Shown here: positions 51,443-51,874 of the stretch, piece after piece
Position numbering within the stretch: the first letter of the stretch is position 1
Layout of the letters: every line of letters begins with the position of its first letter
Assembly: GCA_014305025.1 (NCBI GenBank)
Contig: JACRTY010000006.1
Location: 1-51,874 of the forward strand
From: Candidatus Nyctobacter psychrophilus
GTDB taxonomy: Bacteria; Vulcanimicrobiota; Vulcanimicrobiia; Vulcanimicrobiales; Vulcanimicrobiaceae
DNA length: 51,874 nucleotides
Reading direction: 5' to 3'
Notes under the pieces: generated by a model
The model's input: the letters and a program-made list of their open reading frames with translations, nothing else
The model's database searches: none
What the model was told of the DNA's origin: nothing
Position numbers and translations under genes: made by a program

Positions 51443-51845
51443 ATGAAGGCCTATTTGGTGCGCATTACGAACGTACGTTCGAGGGCCCAATGTAGATTCG
51501 ATTGGCGAGACATACTGACGCACCGTGAGGCAGGTTATACACTAGCGGAGTGTCAGGCGCGATTTGGTTTCCACGCTGACGCTTGGTACAAGGCGGTTCG
51601 GCGGGGTGTGATCGCACCCGAAGCCAATCGCGCACTGCGGACCGCGGCTACGCTACGACTGGTCGGCTGTACAGCGATACTACGACGAAGGGCACAGCTA
51701 CCGAGACTGCCGAAAGCGCTTTGGCTTCGCGGCAGATTCATGGACTCGTGCCGTACGGCGTGGAGATATTCGCCCGCGAACTCTCCTATGGCCAATCGAA
51801 CGACTATTGCGAGAAGGACGGGGCCGAGTCCTGAAGGTGGTGTAA
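51443..51845 (+). pseudogene. frameshifted tandem-HTH fragment of an HNH-endonuclease-type protein
   Basis: From ATG 51443 the frame encodes FDWRDILTHREAGYTLAECQ and ARFGFHADAWYKAVRRG. A second, clearly homologous unit is found in another frame (51645-51845): YDWSAVQRYYDEGHSYRDCR and KRFGFAADSWTRAVRRG. The two ~40-residue units are about half identical and resemble the HTH that precedes the HNH nuclease domain in small homing/phage endonucleases. A single frameshift between them (near 51600-51645) breaks the protein, and the HNH part is missing up to the window end, so the gene is truncated or decayed. Confidence 0.6.
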
Positions 51846-51874
51846 AAGCGGCGCTCGCCTAGCGTAAGGTAAGC

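Noticed and set aside
1..51874. tRNA, rRNA, CRISPR array or complete insertion sequence
   Set aside because: No T-loop/acceptor pattern, regularly spaced repeats, transposase or paired terminal repeats with target duplications could be found by reading; short or degenerate examples could be missed.

Overview
High-GC bacterial chromosome segment from a diderm organism: it has two TonB-dependent receptors, a lipoprotein-dependent peptide ABC system, peptidoglycan enzymes, and a housekeeping complement (holA, pcrA, lysine, riboflavin and purine biosynthesis). Gene content (carboxypeptidase-regulatory-domain TonB receptors, a secreted S53 peptidase, archaeal-type PurP in a bacterial pur operon, very frequent ATGA/GTGA overlaps) would fit an uncultured soil lineage such as Eremiobacterota/Vulcanimicrobiota (WPS-2). 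That assignment is an inference from gene content only.

Layout. 1-4.2 kb is a loosely packed accessory zone: three small co-oriented ORFs, a LuxR-type regulator, a patatin-like and a GNAT remnant, and a ribbon-helix-helix/Doc toxin-antitoxin pair whose Doc gene carries two compensating frameshifts. 4.3-15.4 kb holds import functions: TonB receptor 1, a peptide permease operon (dppB-dppC-binding protein, no ATPases) sitting directly behind an apparently intact PemK-type toxin-antitoxin pair, an exported FnIII/TIM-barrel-like protein and TonB receptor 2. 15.5-16.0 kb is a doubly truncated VapBC-like remnant. 16.0-20.1 kb is a cell-wall group: GlmS-like SIS protein, PBP4-type carboxypeptidase, amidase, alanine racemase.

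20.1-29.6 kb is a tightly overlapping purine operon, transcribed leftward: purB, purC fused to a degenerate PurE-like domain, purL, purQ, a long PurS-like gene, purP, an exported protein, a second purP, then alr. 29.7-38.4 kb has a secreted S53 peptidase, holA-mtnA, a 133-bp imperfect palindrome, a zinc-ribbon protein, and the riboflavin operon ribD-ribE-[HTH-ribBA]-ribH. In that operon RibBA carries an N-terminal Xre-like helix-turn-helix domain, and its promoter contains a palindrome and appears leaderless. 38.4-51.4 kb: comF, an anchored basic protein, two NDP-sugar pyrophosphorylases, a WecG/TagA glycosyltransferase, dapA-lysC-asd-dapB, pcrA, and a GT4 glycosyltransferase/alpha-alpha-barrel pair. 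The window ends in a frameshifted tandem-HTH fragment of the HNH-endonuclease type.

The best candidates for new biology are the HTH-RibBA fusion with its operator-like palindrome, the PurC-PurE' fusion with two PurP paralogues, and the palindromic structured element upstream of mtnA.
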